Part shown: positions 23,419 to 33,400 of the stretch, piece by piece
Layout: each line of letters opens with the position of its first letter
Numbering within the stretch: position 1 is the first letter of the stretch
Source: JBBQXK01 sp038251625
GTDB taxonomy: Bacteria; Pseudomonadota; Alphaproteobacteria; Rhodobacterales; Rhodobacteraceae
NCBI GenBank assembly: GCA_038251625.1
Contig: JBBSBE010000013.1
Span: 1-49,267, forward strand
DNA: 49,267 nt
Direction of reading: 5' to 3'
Translations under genes and position numbers: made by a program
Notes under the pieces: generated by a model
Databases searched by the model: none
What the model saw: the letters and a program-made list of their open reading frames with translations, nothing else
What the model was told of the DNA's origin: nothing

Positions 23419-25157
23419 TGGGAATCCCTCCCCACCGCAGCGCCTCTGCAGCCGCGCAGGAAGTCGAGGTCGGCCCCGGTGTCGGCGCCCATCACATGGC
23501 GGTGGTGCAGCATCGCATAGCCCGAGGGCGGCTCGGTCACCGGCGGCACCCATGCCGCGCGGCGCGCTTCCATCTCGATGTTCGAAATGTCCAAGTGAAT
23601 GGTCCGCTCGGGCACGTTAAGCTCAATAAAATCTCCGGTTTTCACAAGGGCAAGTGGCCCGCCCGCCGCCGCCTCCGGGCTTGTGTGCAGCACAACGGTG
23701 CCGTAGGCCGTACCCGACATACGCGCATCCGAGATGCGGACCATGTCCGTGATGCCCTTTTTCAGCACCTTCGGCGGCAGGCCCATGTTGCCGACCTCGG
23801 CCATGCCAGGATAGCCCTTGGGTCCGCAATTCTTCAGGACCATCACGCAGGTCTCATCGATGTCGAGCGCGTCATCGTTGATGCGGGCCTTGTAGTCGTC
23901 GATATCCTCGAACACGACGGCCCGGCCCCGGTGAACCATCAGATGCGGGCTGGCCGCCGATGGCTTCAGCACCGCCCCATTTGGCGCAAGGTTTCCCTTC
24001 AGCACCACGATCCCGCCCGACGCCGCCAGCGCCTTCTCGGCTGGCAGGATCACGTCCTCGTTCCAGTTCGTCACGTCCTTCACCTGATCCCAGGCGGTCT
24101 GCCCCGAAACCGTCAGCGCGTCCTTGTGCAACAGCCCCGCCTCCCCCAGTCGCCTGATGACGACGGGCAGGCCACCGGCATAAAAGAACTCTTCCATCAG
24201 ATACTTGCCCGAGGGCATCAGGTTCACGATCGTGGGCACGTCTCGGCCGCAGCGATCCCAATCATCCAGCGTCAGGTCCACGCTCACACGGCCCGCGATG
24301 GCCAGAAGGTGGATCACGGCATTGGTGGAGCCGCCGATGGCCGCGTTGGTGCGGATCGCGTTTTCGAACGCGTCCTTGACCAGCACGTCCGAGGGCTTCA
24401 GATCATCTTTCACCATCTGCACGATGCGCCGTCCGGTCAGTTGCGCCATCACGCGCCTGCGCGAATCCACCGCCGGGATCGCCGCATTGCCCGAAAGCGC
24501 CATCCCCAAAGCCTCGGCCATGGATGCCATCGTGCTGGCCGTGCCCATCGTATTGCAGGAACCCGGGCTGCGGCTCATCCCGCCTTCTGCTTCCACGAAA
24601 TCGGCCGTGGTCATCTGCCCGGCCTTCACAGCCTCCGAAAACCGCCAGATATGCGTGCCAGACCCCGTGGTTTCATTGCGGAACCGCCCGTTCAGCATTG
24701 GCCCGCCCGAGATGACGATGGACGGCAGGTCGCACGAGGCGGCTGCCATCAGCAAGCTCGGCGTGGTCTTGTCGCAGCCCACCATCAGCACGCAGCCATC
24801 CATCGGCTGGCCCCGGATCGCCTCTTCCACCGCAAGCGCTGCAAGGTTGCGAAACATCATCGCAGTGGGGCGAAAAGCGCTTTCAGAAGCCGAAAACACC
24901 GGCACCTCCACCGGAAAGCCTCCCGCCTCCAGCACCCCATGCTTTACCCGCTCGGCCAGATCGCGCAGATGGGCATTGCAGGGGGTAAGTTCCGACCATG
25001 TGTTGAGGATGCCAATCACCGGCCGCCCGTCGAACATGTCATGCGGCAGGCCCTGATTCTTCATCCAGCCGCGGTGGTAGATCGCGTCCTTGGTGGTGCC
25101 GCCGAACCATTCCTGAGAGCGGAGCTTGCGGGGCCATGCGGCGGGCTTGAAGGTCAT
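23415..25157 (-). CDS. araD: L-arabinonate dehydratase (IlvD/Edd family)
   Basis: IlvD/Edd dehydratases use an iron-sulfur cluster and Mg2+ to turn a sugar acid into a 2-keto-3-deoxy acid. The 580-residue product has cysteines in TPCNAH, VGCDKTTPS and the SPGSCNTMGTAS motif, plus the C-terminal KNCGPKGYPGM and DARMSGTAYG. The N-terminal WFGG...HRGWMKNQG and FDGRPVIGI are typical of the arabinonate branch, which may also take D-galactonate-like or D-fuconate substrates. The ATG at 25157 has AGGA six bases upstream. The gene starts seven bases after the permease stop and is coupled to the dehydrogenase by overlap. Lactonase and keto-acid-processing genes are not in the window. Confidence 0.87.
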   Translation of the reverse strand: MTFKPAAWPRKLRSQEWFGGTTKDAIYHRGWMKNQGLPHDMFDGRPVIGILNTWSELTPCNAHLRDLAERVKHGVLEAGGFPVEVPVFSASESAFRPTAMMFRNLAALAVEEAIRGQPMDGCVLMVGCDKTTPSLLMAAASCDLPSIVISGGPMLNGRFRNETTGSGTHIWRFSEAVKAGQMTTADFVEAEGGMSRSPGSCNTMGTASTMASMAEALGMALSGNAAIPAVDSRRRVMAQLTGRRIVQMVKDDLKPSDVLVKDAFENAIRTNAAIGGSTNAVIHLLAIAGRVSVDLTLDDWDRCGRDVPTIVNLMPSGKYLMEEFFYAGGLPVVIRRLGEAGLLHKDALTVSGQTAWDQVKDVTNWNEDVILPAEKALAASGGIVVLKGNLAPNGAVLKPSAASPHLMVHRGRAVVFEDIDDYKARINDDALDIDETCVMVLKNCGPKGYPGMAEVGNMGLPPKVLKKGITDMVRISDARMSGTAYGTVVLHTSPEAAAGGPLALVKTGDFIELNVPERTIHLDISNIEMEARRAAWVPPVTEPPSGYAMLHHRHVMGADTGADLDFLRGCRGAAVGRDSH

Positions 25158-25164
25158 GATTGTC

Positions 25165-26361
25165 CTATTTCGATTTGTTGTAGACATCGAATATCACGGC
25201 GGCCAGCAGCACCAACCCCTTGATCACCTGTTGGTAATCGATCCCTATGCCAAGGATCGACATGCCGTTGTTCATCACCCCCATGATGAAGGCACCGACA
25301 ACCACGCCCACGATCTTGCCCGATCCCCCCGCCATCGAGGCGCCGCCGATGAAGACGGCAGCGATCACGTCCAGTTCGAACCCCACACCCGCCTTCGGCG
25401 TTGCCGAGTTCAGCCGGGCCGTCACGATCATCCCTGCAAGCGCCGCCAGCGCGCCCATATTCACAAAGCACAGGAACGTCAGGCGGTCGGCGTTTATCCC
25501 GCTCAGCCGCGCGGCCTTTAGGTTGCCGCCCACGGCATAGATGCGGCGGCCAATCGTCGTGTTCTCGGTCAGGAAGGCATAGACCACGATCAGCGCCGCC
25601 ATCACGATCAGAACGTTCGGCAGGCCCCGGAAACTCGCCAGCTTCCAGCCCACGAACACCAGCGCCCCCGCAATCACCATGTTGCGCAGCACGAAGAAAT
25701 TCATCGGCTCCACCGCCATTCCATAGGCCGCGCCCTGCCGCCGGGTCCGCCACCCTGCCCAAACCAGCACCAGCGCCAGCACCACCACAATGGCCATCGC
25801 CGTCAGGTTCGGGCGCCCTACCCCTGTCAGGTCGGGGATGAAGCCCGTGGACAGGGACTGGAACGCCTTCGGGAACGGCCCGATGTTCTGGCCCCCAAGC
25901 GTCCAGAGCGTCAGCCCGCGGAACACCAGCATCCCCGCCAGCGTCACGATGAACGAAGGGATCCGCCAATAGGCGATCCAGTACCCCTGCGCCGCGCCGA
26001 TCAGCGCGCCGACCGCCAGACAGGTCGGCACCACCGCCATGAACGGCCAGCCAAGATTCACCGTCAGCACCGCCGACACCGCCCCCGTGAAAGCCGCAAC
26101 CGACCCCACCGACAGGTCGATATGCCCCGCCACGATCACCAGAAGCATCCCCAGCGCCATGATCACGACGTAAGAGTTTTGCAGGAAGATATTGGTGATG
26201 TTCTGCGCCGAAAGGAAATCCACCCCGATCGAGACACGCACCACCACCACGAAGAACAGCACGATCGCCACCAGCGCCATCAACATCCCGTATTCACGGA
26301 AATGCCCGGCCAGATAATTCTCGCCCTTCGCCGCCGCGCGGCCCTGGCTCGCGTCGGTCAT
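25165..26361 (-). CDS. mmsB: Multiple-monosaccharide ABC transporter permease
   Basis: This 398-residue inner-membrane protein is the transmembrane subunit of a sugar ABC importer of the XylH/GguB/MmsB type. It has about ten hydrophobic segments, with MALGMLLVIVAGHIDLSVGS, the conserved coupling region of the family, at about residues 68-87, and later GGNLKAARLSGIN, the cytoplasmic EAA-like loop facing the ATPase. It belongs with the ATPase and ChvE-like binding protein encoded upstream. Its ATG overlaps the stop of the ATPase gene (ATGA), so translation is coupled. Confidence 0.94.
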   Translation of the reverse strand: MTDASQGRAAAKGENYLAGHFREYGMLMALVAIVLFFVVVVRVSIGVDFLSAQNITNIFLQNSYVVIMALGMLLVIVAGHIDLSVGSVAAFTGAVSAVLTVNLGWPFMAVVPTCLAVGALIGAAQGYWIAYWRIPSFIVTLAGMLVFRGLTLWTLGGQNIGPFPKAFQSLSTGFIPDLTGVGRPNLTAMAIVVVLALVLVWAGWRTRRQGAAYGMAVEPMNFFVLRNMVIAGALVFVGWKLASFRGLPNVLIVMAALIVVYAFLTENTTIGRRIYAVGGNLKAARLSGINADRLTFLCFVNMGALAALAGMIVTARLNSATPKAGVGFELDVIAAVFIGGASMAGGSGKIVGVVVGAFIMGVMNNGMSILGIGIDYQQVIKGLVLLAAVIFDVYNKSK

Positions 26362-27887
26362 GCGGCTCTCCCCTCGCTTTGCAGGATCAGCGCCATGATC
26401 CTTTCCTGACTGGCCTGATCGCGCGGCATCTCACCCACGATCCGCCCTTCGTTCATCACATAGATGCGGTCGCACATGCCCAGCAACTCGGGCATCTCGG
26501 ACGAGATCATCACAACCCCCCGCCCTTCCGCCACCAGATCGTTCATGATCGAATAGATCTCGAACTTCGCGCCCACGTCGATCCCCCGCGTGGGTTCATC
26601 GAGGATCAGCACCTGCGGATCGGTGAACAACCACTTCGACAACACAACCTTCTGCTGGTTCCCGCCCGACAGGTTCACCACCTTCTGCTGCACGCTTGGC
26701 GTGCGGATCGCCAGCGCGGTGCGATACCGCTCGGCAACCTGTGCTTCCTTGCCGGCCGAAAGAATGCCTGACGCGGAAACACCACTAAGGTTTGCAAGCG
26801 TCACATTGCGCAGGATCGACTCGTCAAGGATCAGACCAAGCGCCTTGCGATCTTCGGTGACATAGGCCAGCCCCGCCGCAATCGCGCGGTCCACGGACGA
26901 GGTGTCGGCGACTTTCCCGTTGATCTTCACCGTTCCGCTGATCCGCGTGCCGTAGCTGCGGCCAAACAGGCTCATAGCCAGTTCCGTCCGCCCCGCCCCC
27001 ATCAGACCCGCAATCCCGACGATCTCGCCCGCCCGAACGGTAAAGCCTGCATTGCGGATCATCTGGCGATTTGCCTGATCGGGATGCCAGACGTTCCACC
27101 CCTCCACCTCCATCAGCATCGCCCCGGGGTTCGAAACGCGCGCGGGATAGCGGTGTGCCATTTCCCGCCCGACCATCAACTGGATGATCCGGTCTTCGCT
27201 GATCTCGTGACCCGGCAGCGTGCCCACGGTCGCACCATCCCTCAGAACCGTGATCCGATCCGCCACGCGGCTGATTTCGTTCAGTTTATGAGAGATAAGG
27301 ATCGAAGTGATGCCTTGCGCCTTCAACTCCAGCAACAAATCCAGCAGCTTCTGGCTGTCATTCTCCTGCAAGGCTGCGGTGGGCTCATCGAGGATCAGCA
27401 GCTTCACATCCTTGGCCAGCGCCTTGGCGATTTCCACCAGTTGCTGCTTGCCGACGCCGATCTTTCCCACTTCCGTGGTCGGCGCCTCTCGCAGACCGAC
27501 CTTGCGCAGCAGGTTCTCGGTTTTCTTGAACGTATCTGGCCAGTTGACCACGCCCCCGCGCGCCTGCTCGTTGCCCAGAAACAGATTTTCCGCAATCGAC
27601 AGCAAGGGCACGAGTGCCAATTCCTGGTGAATGATCACGATCCCCGCCGCCTCACTGTCGGCAATCGTATGGAATCGCGCAGTGCGTCCCTGCCAGACAA
27701 TCTCACCCTCGTAAGACCCGTGCGGGTAGACGCCCGACAATACCTTCATCAGGGTCGATTTACCGGCGCCGTTCTCGCCGCAGATCGCGTGAATTTCACC
27801 CGCCTCGACGGTCAGGTTCACGTTGTCCAGCGCGCGGACGCCGGGGAAGGTCTTGCCGATCCCGCGCATTTCCAGAATGGTCGCCAT
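26358..27887 (-). CDS. mmsA: Multiple-monosaccharide ABC transporter ATP-binding protein
   Basis: The 509-residue protein is a fused double ATPase, as in XylG/GguA. The first domain has Walker A GENGAGKST, a signature-like VGKQQLVEIAKAL and Walker B LLILDEPTAAL. The second has a degenerate P-loop (GLMGAGRTE), signature LSGGNQQKVVL and Walker B VLILDEPTRGIDV. This asymmetry is normal for the family. The ATG at 27887 is preceded by GGAGGG at six bases; a codon 22 residues earlier is rejected because it falls in the intergenic hairpin. It drives import together with the permease and the binding protein. Confidence 0.95.
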   Translation of the reverse strand: MATILEMRGIGKTFPGVRALDNVNLTVEAGEIHAICGENGAGKSTLMKVLSGVYPHGSYEGEIVWQGRTARFHTIADSEAAGIVIIHQELALVPLLSIAENLFLGNEQARGGVVNWPDTFKKTENLLRKVGLREAPTTEVGKIGVGKQQLVEIAKALAKDVKLLILDEPTAALQENDSQKLLDLLLELKAQGITSILISHKLNEISRVADRITVLRDGATVGTLPGHEISEDRIIQLMVGREMAHRYPARVSNPGAMLMEVEGWNVWHPDQANRQMIRNAGFTVRAGEIVGIAGLMGAGRTELAMSLFGRSYGTRISGTVKINGKVADTSSVDRAIAAGLAYVTEDRKALGLILDESILRNVTLANLSGVSASGILSAGKEAQVAERYRTALAIRTPSVQQKVVNLSGGNQQKVVLSKWLFTDPQVLILDEPTRGIDVGAKFEIYSIMNDLVAEGRGVVMISSEMPELLGMCDRIYVMNEGRIVGEMPRDQASQERIMALILQSEGRAA

Positions 27888-27904
27888 GCCCGCCCTCCGA
27901 ATAT

Positions 27905-27949
27905 CTTGCGCCAGGCACTTGAGGGAATGCCTCAAGAGCCCGGCGCAAG
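27905..27949 (-). other. Intercistronic hairpin between the binding-protein and ATPase genes
   Basis: The outer arms at 27905-27912 and 27942-27949 pair perfectly (8 base pairs) and enclose a second perfect 7-base-pair stem (27918-27924 with 27930-27936). The structure starts 16 bases after the chvE-like stop. Such hairpins after binding-protein genes commonly raise the amount of binding protein over the membrane components by stabilising the upstream RNA or by partial termination. There is no T-run. Confidence 0.75.
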
Positions 27950-27965
27950 TCATTGCTTTATCGTA

Positions 27966-29033
27966 TTATTTGATCTGGTCTGCCGTGTAGTAACCAGACC
28001 CCACGAGCACGCTTTCGTAGTTCGACAGATCCACCGACACAGGCTTCAGCAGATAGGACGGGATCACCTTCACCCCGTTGTCATAGGTCGTGGTATCGTT
28101 GATCTCGGGCTGGCCACCGCCCAGCAGCGCATCGACCATGCCCACGGTCACGCGGGCAAGTTCGCGGGTGTCCTTGAAGACGGTCGAATACTGCTCGCCC
28201 GCGATCATGGACTTGACCGAAGGCACCTCGGCATCCTGCCCCGTGACGATCGGCATCTTCAGATCGCCCGAGCCATAGCCCACGCCTTTCAGCGACGACA
28301 GGATACCGATGGAAAGCCCGTCATAGGGCGACAGCGCCCCGTTCAGCACCTTGTCGCCGTAGTTGGCCGACAGCAGGTTATCCATACGCGACTGCGCCAC
28401 AGCACCGTCCCAGCGCAAGGTGCCCACCTTGTCCATCCCCATCTGACCCGAGGGCACGGCAACATCGCCCGCGTCGATCATCGGCTGCAGGACGGACATA
28501 GCGCCATTATAGAAGAAGAAGGCGTTGTTGTCGTCGGGCGATCCACCGAAAAGTTCAATATTCCAAGGCTTTGTATCAGGGAAGCGTTCCTTCATACCAT
28601 CCACGAGGCTCGTCGCCTGCAGCACGCCCACCTGGAAATTGTCGAAGGTGGCGTAATAGTCCACATTGCCGCTCTCCCGGATCAACCGGTCATAGGCGAT
28701 CACCTTGATACCGCTGGCGGCCGCGTTTTCCAGCGCGTTGGAAAGCGTGGTACCGTCGATCGCCGCGATCACGAGGACATTCACGCCCTTGGTGATCATG
28801 TTCTCGATCTGGGCCAACTGGTTGGGGATATCGTCTTCGGCGTATTGCAGGTCGGTGCCGTAGCCCGCGGCAGTGAATTGTTCCACCATGGAATTGCCGT
28901 CCGAAATCCACCGGGCGGATGATTTGGTGGGCATCGCGATGCCGATGGTGCCTTTTCCTTCGGCAAAGACGGGCGCGGCAGCAAGGCCCGCCACAAGGGA
29001 CAGCGCCGAAAGCGCCGTTGTAAAGAATTTCAT
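27966..29033 (-). CDS. chvE: Periplasmic multiple-monosaccharide-binding protein, ChvE-like
   Basis: The 355-residue product is exported by a signal peptide (MKFFTTALSALSLVAGLAAAPVFA) and binds sugar in the periplasm for the ABC importer. The mature protein begins GTIGIAMPTKSSARWISDGNSM, the start of a type I periplasmic binding fold. IAYDRLIRESGNVDYYATFDN and VTGQDAEVPSVKSMIAGEQYSTVFKDT match the ChvE/XylF group. ChvE binds galactose, arabinose, glucose and similar pyranoses; the exact preference here is inferred from the adjacent enzymes. The ATG at 29033 has GGGAGGAG eight bases upstream. Divergent from a LysR regulator. Confidence 0.93.
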   Translation of the reverse strand: MKFFTTALSALSLVAGLAAAPVFAEGKGTIGIAMPTKSSARWISDGNSMVEQFTAAGYGTDLQYAEDDIPNQLAQIENMITKGVNVLVIAAIDGTTLSNALENAAASGIKVIAYDRLIRESGNVDYYATFDNFQVGVLQATSLVDGMKERFPDTKPWNIELFGGSPDDNNAFFFYNGAMSVLQPMIDAGDVAVPSGQMGMDKVGTLRWDGAVAQSRMDNLLSANYGDKVLNGALSPYDGLSIGILSSLKGVGYGSGDLKMPIVTGQDAEVPSVKSMIAGEQYSTVFKDTRELARVTVGMVDALLGGGQPEINDTTTYDNGVKVIPSYLLKPVSVDLSNYESVLVGSGYYTADQIK

Positions 29034-29193
29034 CTGGTCTCCTCCCACATGCGGGCCGCGAAAGGCCCCTTTTTTCTCCGGTCTTGCAGCCGGAATTGCG
29101 ATGCCCGAAGCCGGGCAAATGCGTCCTCTTGGTGACAAGCGGGATCATATCTGTCAAATCAACTTTGGATAAGGTCACATGCCAGAACTGGTA

Positions 29194-29206
29194 TAACACT
29201 GTGTTA
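29194..29206. promoter_or_regulatory. Perfect palindrome at the start of the LysR gene (possible operator)
   Basis: TAACAC and GTGTTA flank a central T at 29194-29206. The sequence contains the T-N11-A spacing known from LysR binding sites (T at 29194, A at 29206). It overlaps the likely GTG start of the regulator at 29201. It may be the site by which the regulator controls itself or the divergent transporter gene. Binding is inferred. Confidence 0.5.
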
Positions 29207-30124
29207 CTACGCAAAGGGATCAAGATCACGCACCTGCGCCTTCTGGCTGCGCTGGCAGAGACCAGCCAGCTCAGCGCCGCCGCCGCGACCCTCGGCATCA
29301 CGCAGCCTGCCGCCTCGCGCCTGCTGGCCGAGATGGAGCGGATCGGCGACACTCTTTTGCACCAGCGCACCGGGCGTGGCCTTGCGCTGACCCCCGGGGG
29401 CAAGGCGCTGGCCCGACGGGCCGCGCGCGTGCTGCTGGAGATCGAGGATGCCGGGCGCGAACTGCATGAAATTGCGGAAGGCGCGGGCGGGCAGGTCAGG
29501 CTTGGCTCGGTCACAGGTCCGGCGATGGATCTTGTTCTGCCAGGCCTCACGCGCGCAGCGGATGTTGCGCCGGGCGTCTCGGTCGAGGTCGTGGTGGCCA
29601 CATCCGATGTGCTGTGCGAACACCTGATGGCCGGACGGCTCGATTTCGCGCTGGCCCGCCTTCCCCCGGAACCCGGCGCCACCCGGCTGCGCTTTCAGCA
29701 TCTAGGCGCCGAGCCTGTCAGCCTTGTGGTGCGGCGCGGGCATCCGCTTGCGTCGGGCGAGCAAGCACGGCCCGAGGCATTGATGCGATACGATTGGGTG
29801 ATGCCAGGCCCCGAGTCTGTGCTGCGGCGGGCCGTTCTGGCACGGCTGCGGGCCGTCGGGCTGCCCGATCCGCCAGGACGCACAGCCACATCGTCCTTCC
29901 TTCTGACGCTCGCGATCCTGCAGGCATCCGATGCCATCGCCCCACTCGCCACCGCGGTGGCGCGCCGGTTTGCCACGGGCGAAGGCGCAGGCTTTGCAGT
30001 GGTAGAGGCCGGGCTTGGGATCGAAGTTGAGCCCTACGGCCTTGTCACCCGGTCGGAAAGCGGTCTTACGCCAGCGGCAAGGCGCATCTGCGGCCTGATC
30101 CTGCCGATGAACCCAGCGCCCTGA
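29201..30124 (+). CDS. LysR-family regulator of the sugar operon, GbpR-like
   Basis: The 307-residue product has an N-terminal winged helix-turn-helix (THLRLLAALAETSQLSAAAA, then GITQPAASRLLAEME) and a C-terminal effector-binding domain. In Agrobacterium the LysR regulator GbpR lies divergently from chvE and activates it in response to sugars; the present arrangement is the same. The start is uncertain. GTG at 29201 gives a normal N-terminus but lacks a clear ribosome-binding site and overlaps a palindrome. GTG at 29132 and TTG at 29084 are in frame upstream. The gene is followed by about 300 bases without a recognised gene. Confidence 0.85.
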   Translation: MLLRKGIKITHLRLLAALAETSQLSAAAATLGITQPAASRLLAEMERIGDTLLHQRTGRGLALTPGGKALARRAARVLLEIEDAGRELHEIAEGAGGQVRLGSVTGPAMDLVLPGLTRAADVAPGVSVEVVVATSDVLCEHLMAGRLDFALARLPPEPGATRLRFQHLGAEPVSLVVRRGHPLASGEQARPEALMRYDWVMPGPESVLRRAVLARLRAVGLPDPPGRTATSSFLLTLAILQASDAIAPLATAVARRFATGEGAGFAVVEAGLGIEVEPYGLVTRSESGLTPAARRICGLILPMNPAP

Positions 30125-30422
30125 CGTTCCAGCGTTCGGCCATCAATCTGCACGATTCGAGCTTTTGCTCCAAGGCCCAGCCGCCTTCTGGCCACTATCT
30201 CGCAGGTTGAGTGACCTTTATCCCCGCGTCCACACGGTTACGTCGTGGATAAGCAGATGCAACGGTCTGCGTTGCGGAAATGGAACACCAGAAAGCCCGA
30301 AATTTGGTCGCGCGACCCCTTACAGGCGATAAATCTTGTCGAATTTTTGCCTTCTCCCTAGGGTAATGCGCAAGAGATCGGTCTGGCTGTTTGGCCCGAC
30401 GGTATTTGCACAGGGATATCAA
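30125..30422. other. Intergenic region before the autotransporter gene
   Basis: This 298-base stretch separates the LysR gene from the giant autotransporter gene. I see no gene in it. In-frame upstream codons of the autotransporter (TTG at 30336, ATG at 30366) lie here but are judged less likely as starts. Two sequences resembling DnaA boxes (TTATCCCCG near 30218 and GTGGATAAG at 30245) are too weak and isolated to call. The autotransporter promoter should lie here, but no well-spaced element stands out. Confidence 0.5.
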
Positions 30423-33400
30423 ATGCTCTTTTCCGCCCGTCTCACGGCCCCGACCGACCGCCGCTCTGCCCGTCTGCGGCAACTCTGCGCGTCCACGGCG
30501 CTGATCGCGGCATTGAGCGTGGTGGCGGTCCCGGGACTGGCTCAAACCTGGGATGGGGCAACGAACACGAACTGGAGCATCGGAACCAACTGGGATCCGG
30601 ACGGAGTACCGACCGCGGGCGATACCGCCACGATCGACAGTGGCGCGATCATGAACCAGCCGACAGTCGATACCGCCCAAACGGTTGCCCAGACGAACGT
30701 GAGTTCTGGCATACTGACCGTTGCCGCAACGCTGACATCGCCGGTCACGCTTTCGGGCACCGGCACGTTGGTCATCAATTCGGGACGTCAGGTCGTCGGC
30801 AATGTGATCATCGGAAGCAGCACGATTAGCCAGAGCACAGGTTCCATCAATGGCACGTTGCAGATCAACAGTGGCCAGTTCGTCGCGCAAAACACCTCGT
30901 CCGTTACGGGCGCGACTACGGTTGGCGGCGGGACACTGACAATTGCCAACGGAGGCGGCCTTTCCACAACGGCGGCGCTGACCGTGAACAGCGGCAGCGT
31001 AAGTGTGGGCACCGGCTTGAACGTCGGTAATCTCGCAGGGGCGGGCGGCACAATCGGCATCGACCCTGTCCATTCGCTGAGTTTTGGTTCCAACAATGCA
31101 ACCAGCGAGTACGCAGGCTCGATACAGAATGGCGGCGCCGTGAACAAAAACGGCTCGGGTACGATGACCCTGTCTGGTGCGAATATCAACACAGGCACAC
31201 TGACCGTGAACGGCGGCACGCTCAATGTGACCGGTTCGGTTGCAAACAACACGATCGCCGTCAACGCTGGCGCCACACTTGAGGTTGACGGTGCTGCAAT
31301 CTCCGACTCTGCCGCGATCACGCTGAACGGGAACGGCATTTTGAGCTTGGCCGGGTCCGAGACAGTCGGCTCGCTTGCCAGCGCATCGGGCACATCGTCC
31401 GTCACGCTTGGCGTCAACTCCCTGACAACGGGCGGGAACAATCAATCCACAAGTTTCAATGGTCTGATCTCGGGCTCGGGCGGGATCACTAAGGCCGGAA
31501 GCGGTACGTTCACACTGAACGGGGCGAACACATACACTGGATTGACACAAGTTTCAGGTGGCACATTGACGGTTGGCAATGCCGACGCTCTGGGTAACTC
31601 GGCCTCTGTTGGCAACGGAACGCTCAACCTCGGCGGCAACACTGTTCAGCTTGGATCTTTGGGCGCAGCGGCGGGGGGCATTGTCAGCAACGGAACCGTG
31701 AGTTTGACGGGCAGTGGCCCTGGCGACGCGTTGCTGACGGGCGGAACAATCAGCGCGAACATCGAGGGTACGGGCGGTGTCACGTCAAGTAGCGGAACTT
31801 CAACACTGTCCGGTGCGAACACATACTCAGGTGGCACCACCGTGAACAGCGGTAGCACCCTGAGCGTGACCGGATCGATTGCTGGAGATGTGAGCCTGTC
31901 CGGCACGCTGCTTATCGGCAATTCGAACGCGATTGGCGGAACGATCACGACAAACGGTTCCGTCATCGGTTATGCCGATACGGTCGACGAGGCATCTGCC
32001 ATTGTTCTGAACTCCGACACGACACAGCTTAGCGTCGCAGGATCCGACGCAGCCACGCAGTCGGGCGTGATCAGCGGCGCGCATCCGATCGAGAAGATCG
32101 GGACCGGAACGCTGACACTTTCCGGAGCCAATACCTACACGGGCCTTACGTTGGTCAGTGCAGGGACGCTGGCGCTGGCGGGAAGCGCGGCGATTGACGA
32201 TGACGGTGCGGTTTCGATCGCGTCCGGCGCCACGCTGAACGTCACGGCAGCAGAAACGATCGGGTCATTGGCCGGGGCAGGAAACGTCACGCTCGGGGCA
32301 TCGTTGACGACCGGCGGCAATGACACCAGTACCGCGCTTTCAGGTGTGATCTCGGGCGCGGGCGGGCTGACCAAAGAAGGCACCGGCACGATGACGCTGT
32401 CGGGCGCGAACACCTTTAGCGGCACGACGTCTGTCACGGGTGGAACGCTTTCCGTGACAGGGGCATCGGGGGCGCTCGCCTCAACCACCATCAGCACCGG
32501 TACCGGCGCCACCCTATCCACCGATGGGGGCGCGTTGGCCGCGGCTGCAACGGTAACCAACAACGGCATACTGACAATCAGCGGCGCCGAGACCATTGGC
32601 GGTCTTCTGGGCGGCGGCACCGTCAATTTGACGGGTGCTACTCTCACCACCGGAAATGCCGCAAACAATACGTACACCGGTGTCATGCAAGGCACCGGCG
32701 GGCTGGCAGTGCAGGGCACGGGTCAGACAATCCTGAGTGGTTCCAACACGTTCACGGGCGGAACGACTGTCAGCGCCGGTACGCTGGTTCTTTCCGGCGC
32801 TGGGTCGAACCTGTCGAACACCGGCCTTGTCACCGTAAACGGGCCGGGCACGCTGCAACTGACGGGCGATGAAACCATCGGGGCGCTTGCGGGCACCGGG
32901 GCGGGCACTGTCAACATCGCGTCGGGTACGCTGACCACAGGCGATGCGACCAACACGAGTTATGCTGGCGCCATCACGGGTGCGGGCAGTCTTGTGAAGC
33001 AAGGTAGCGGCACATTCACGGCCACTGGCAATATTGCAAACAACACCACGGTCAACGGTGGCACGCTGGCACTGTCGGGCACAAACACGATGACCCTGAT
33101 CACGGTTCAAAGCGGCACCCTGCGGCTGGCATCGAACGCCGCTGCGGGTGGGGCCAGTGGTCTTATCCGCACCACCGGATCTGTCATCGACTACGCCAAC
33201 GGCGTGAACATGGCGACCCCGATCGAAATCGCCAGCAATACCACGCAATTGCAGGTTACGGCCGGTTCGGCCGAGCAATCGGGTGTGATCTCGGGCGATG
33301 TCGCGGGCCGTCCGCTGGAAAAGATCGGCGCAGGCACGCTCACACTGTCGGGTGTGAACACCTACACCGGCACGACCACAGTGACTGCGGGGACCCTGAT

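Noticed and set aside
23418..25223. A 601-residue plus-strand frame opposite the dehydratase gene
   Set aside because: Arg/His-rich shadow of a clearly conserved IlvD-type gene; no domain visible. Similar frames opposite the ABC ATPase (27084-28922) and cobQ (44740-46485) are rejected for the same reason.
30218..30253. Two sequences like DnaA boxes before the autotransporter gene
   Set aside because: Only two imperfect copies, no AT-rich unwinding region and no origin genes nearby.
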